DNA from: Mycolicibacter senuensis
GTDB lineage: Bacteria; Actinomycetota; Actinomycetes; Mycobacteriales; Mycobacteriaceae
Reading direction: 5' to 3'
Assembly: GCF_002101885.1 (NCBI RefSeq)
Contig: NZ_LQPS01000014.1
Coordinates: forward strand, 1-64,000
DNA: 64,000 bases
Shown here: piece by piece, positions 61,660 through 64,000 of the stretch
How positions within the stretch are numbered: position 1 is the first letter of the stretch
Layout: each line of letters begins with the position of its first letter
Notes under the pieces: generated by a model
The model's input: the letters and a program-made list of their open reading frames with translations, nothing else
What the model was told of the DNA's origin: nothing
Databases searched by the model: none
Made by a program: the position numbers and the translations under genes

Positions 61660-62450
61660 CTGGGGTGAAGCCCATCCGAATCGGCGTGCAACTGCACCCC
61701 CAGCACGCGGCGCAATATCGCACGATCCGCGACGCGGTCCGGCGGTGCGAGGACCTCGGCGTCGACATCGCATTCAACTGGGATCACTTCTTCCCGCTCT
61801 ACGGCGACCTCGACGGACCGCACTTCGAATGCTGGACCATGCTGGGCGCCTGGGCCGAACAGACCTCGCGGATCCAGATCGGCGCGCTGGTGACGTGCAA
61901 CTCCTACCGCAACCCGGAGCTGCTCGCCGACATGGCCCGCACCGTCGACCACATCGGCGACGGCCGGCTGATCCTGGGCATCGGTTCGGGCTGGAAAGAC
62001 CGCGACTACCACGAATACGGCTACGAATTCGGCACCGCCGGCAGCCGGCTCGACGACCTGGCCGCTGCGCTGCCGCGTATCAAAAGCCGCCTGGCCCAGC
62101 TCAATCCGCCGCCCACCCGGCATATACCGGTGCTGATCGGCGGTGGCGGCGAGCGCAAGACGCTACGCCTGGTCGCCGAGCACGCCGACATGTGGCACAG
62201 CTTCACCGACCCCGACACCTACCCGCACAAGGCGGCAGTGCTCGCCGAACACTGCGCCGCGCTGGGCCGCGACCCCGCCACCATCGAACACTCGGCCGCC
62301 CTGGGCAACGATCAAACCGAAGCGGAGTTGCTCAGCGCGGCGGAGTCGATGGTTCAACTCGGGGTGAGCCTGTTGACCATCGGTAGTAGCGGACCGGACT
62401 ACGACCTGACCGGCGCCGAGGCGCTGTGCCGATGGCGCGACCAGCGATAA
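61656..62450 (+). CDS. LLM-class F420-dependent oxidoreductase (Rv0044c-like)
   Basis: The product is 264 aa from the GTG at 61656 that overlaps the hydrolase stop. The luciferase-like TIM barrel is evident: IGVQLHPQHA, DIAFNWDHFFPLYG, ALVTCNSYRNPELLADMARTVDHI and LGIGSGW. Members without a paired flavin reductase in mycobacteria usually use F420. Length equals Rv0044c as I recall. Substrate unknown. It overlaps the next gene by 19 bp. Confidence 0.86.
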   Translation: MTGVKPIRIGVQLHPQHAAQYRTIRDAVRRCEDLGVDIAFNWDHFFPLYGDLDGPHFECWTMLGAWAEQTSRIQIGALVTCNSYRNPELLADMARTVDHIGDGRLILGIGSGWKDRDYHEYGYEFGTAGSRLDDLAAALPRIKSRLAQLNPPPTRHIPVLIGGGGERKTLRLVAEHADMWHSFTDPDTYPHKAAVLAEHCAALGRDPATIEHSAALGNDQTEAELLSAAESMVQLGVSLLTIGSSGPDYDLTGAEALCRWRDQR

Positions 62451-64000
62451 AACTGGCGGCGCTTCTTGCCACCTGGCTGATCGTGGGCGGTCTGGCAACG
62501 GTGCCGTCCGCCGGCGCCACCCCCGACCTGTGCGCGCCGGCCGGGGAGCAGGCGGCCGTCACGCTGCCGCTCAAGCTCGCCACCGCCAAACGTCCGCGCG
62601 AGGACAAATACACCACGGCCGGCGTGGATCCGCTCAACTCGATCGATGTGACCAAGCTGGGTCTGGCCACCCCCGGGGTGCTCACCGTCGGCACCCTGAC
62701 CGAGAGCCCCCCGACGAACTGCATCAACGCCGCGGGCCGCTACACCGGGTTCGACAACGAACTGCTCCGCGCCATCGCCAAGAAGCTGGGGCTGCGGATC
62801 CAGTTCGTCGGCACCGACTTCTTCGGGCTGCTCGCCCAGGTGGAGTCCGGGCGCTTCGACGTCGGATCGGCGTCGATCAACGCCACCGACGAGCGCCGTC
62901 GCACCGTCGGCTTCACCAACGGCTACGACTTCGGCTATATGGCGCTGGTCGTCCCGGCCGGTTCGGCCATCACCGGGTTCGACACCGTCACCGACGGTAA
63001 GCGGATCGGGGTGGTTCAGGGCACCATCGAGGACGCCTACGCAGTCGACACCCTGGAGATCGAGCCGGTGCGGTTCCCCGACTCCATCACGCTCTACGCC
63101 AGCCTGAAAAGCCGCCAGGTCGACGCCTGGGTGGCGCCGTCGCTGACCGCACTGAACCTGATGCGGCCCGGGGACCCGGCGCAGATCGCCGGTTACACGT
63201 TCAGCCCCGCCGGTTTCGAAGCCTACGCGGTGGCCAAAGAGAACCGGGCGTTGATATCGGCGCTGAACTCCGGACTGGATGCGGTGATCGCCGACGGCAC
63301 CTGGCCGCAGCTCTACACCGATTGGGTGCCCCGGCCGTTGCCACCGGACTGGCAACCGGGCTCGAAGTCGGCGGCCACCCCGCATCTCCCGGACTTCGCG
63401 GCGATCGCGGCGCGCAACCACAAGGCCGACTCGACGCCGTACGAACCCAAATCGACACTGGCCCAGTGGCGAGACTCCTTCTTCGACTGGCAGCTGTACC
63501 GCGAGGCGCTGCCGGATCTGCTCAAGACCGGCCTGCCCAACACGCTGTTACTGACCGTCAGCGGCGGCATCATCGGTTTGGTGGCCGGGCTGGGGCTGGC
63601 CGTTGCGGGGATCTCCGGCACCCGCTGGCTGCGCTGGCCGGCCCGGGTCTACACCGACATCTTCCGGGGGCTGCCCGAGGTGCTGATCATCCTGCTCATC
63701 GGTCTGGCCGTCGGGCCGCTGGTAGGCGGGCTGACCAACAACAACCCGTACCCGCTGGGCATCGCGGCACTGGGACTGACCGCGGCGGCCTACATCGGGG
63801 AGATCCTGCGCTCGGGGATCCAGAGCGTGGAGTCCGGCCAGCTCGAGGCGTCCCGGGCGCTGGGTTTCGGCTATCCCGACTCGATGCGCCTGGTGGTGAT
63901 ACCGCAGGGCATCCGCCGGGTGCTGCCGGCGCTGGTCAACCAGTTCATCGCGTTGCTGAAGGCCTCCGCGCTGCTGTACTTCCTGGGCCTGGTCGCCGGC
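62432..64000 (+). CDS. Polar amino acid ABC transporter, fused substrate-binding protein and permease (partial)
   Basis: Open from the ATG at 62432 to the window end (523 codons, 3' end missing). It starts with a signal peptide (IKLAALLATWLIVGGL, then PSAGA), followed by a periplasmic-type amino-acid-binding domain (about 60-300: FDNELLRAIAKKLGL, FGLLAQVESGRFDVGSASI, GVVQGTIEDAY). A linker then leads to a HisM/GlnP-type permease with TM helices and the EAA-loop start LEASRALGFGY. Such fusions import polar amino acids together with an ATPase, probably encoded next. Confidence 0.85.
   Translation, partial: MARPAIKLAALLATWLIVGGLATVPSAGATPDLCAPAGEQAAVTLPLKLATAKRPREDKYTTAGVDPLNSIDVTKLGLATPGVLTVGTLTESPPTNCINAAGRYTGFDNELLRAIAKKLGLRIQFVGTDFFGLLAQVESGRFDVGSASINATDERRRTVGFTNGYDFGYMALVVPAGSAITGFDTVTDGKRIGVVQGTIEDAYAVDTLEIEPVRFPDSITLYASLKSRQVDAWVAPSLTALNLMRPGDPAQIAGYTFSPAGFEAYAVAKENRALISALNSGLDAVIADGTWPQLYTDWVPRPLPPDWQPGSKSAATPHLPDFAAIAARNHKADSTPYEPKSTLAQWRDSFFDWQLYREALPDLLKTGLPNTLLLTVSGGIIGLVAGLGLAVAGISGTRWLRWPARVYTDIFRGLPEVLIILLIGLAVGPLVGGLTNNNPYPLGIAALGLTAAAYIGEILRSGIQSVESGQLEASRALGFGYPDSMRLVVIPQGIRRVLPALVNQFIALLKASALLYFLGLVAG

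Overview
The right third of the window (about 44.0-64 kb) is the conserved chromosome of a mycobacterium. It keeps the gene order I recall for M. tuberculosis Rv0044c-Rv0058, in inverted orientation: LLM flavin enzyme, alpha/beta hydrolase, ino1, PadR regulator, DUF1707 membrane protein, DUF5318 protein, ponA1, polyprenyl-type glycosyltransferase, rpsF, ssb, rpsR, rplI, dnaB. GC-rich codons, GTG starts, ATGA/GTGA overlaps and the intein-bearing dnaB fit Mycobacterium sensu lato. Two local departures are a tandem duplication of the class A penicillin-binding protein gene and two inteins in dnaB, one of which carries the class 3 (W-C-T) signature and sits inside the Walker A loop.

The left two thirds (1 to about 43.4 kb) is an accessory island next to dnaB. 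At its right edge is a complete Tn7-like transposition operon, tnsA-tnsB-tnsC-tniQ (42674 to 36321, minus strand), with 4-bp overlaps between all genes. No cas genes or CRISPR arrays accompany it. Everything further left looks like cargo: an orphan Xre/MbcA-type antitoxin, two tandem uracil-DNA-glycosylase-fold proteins, a divergent HTH-DUF3883 protein, a type I restriction-modification locus (hsdM-hsdS-hsdR), OB-fold and DUF6308-like proteins, an IF2_N-domain protein, and a Gabija-type pair (OLD ATPase/TOPRIM plus UvrD-like helicase) preceded by a SIR2 remnant. A 2-TM protein and a HIRAN-like/zinc-ribbon protein lie at the left edge. The left end of the Tn7-like element is not identified and is probably outside the window.

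A second element is nested inside the first. Its 15.77 kb (15987-31752) split hsdM exactly at the codons for the catalytic NPPY motif. It is bounded by imperfect inverted repeats and a 5-bp duplication (GGCGG). Removing the element plus one 5-bp copy would restore an uninterrupted Asn-Pro-Pro-Tyr reading frame. It encodes three tyrosine recombinases and a small DUF6262-like protein (Tn554-like logic). Its cargo is a PLD-SNF2 helicase, a large N6-adenine-type methyltransferase, a hypothetical protein, an Xre-ImmA/IrrE protease and a DUF6119/TIGR04141 protein. This cargo is the best candidate here for a poorly described defence system. The element inactivates one modification system while delivering another methyltransferase-based one.

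No rRNA, tRNA or CRISPR array was recognised. Function calls rest on motifs and remembered family features; no database search was run.
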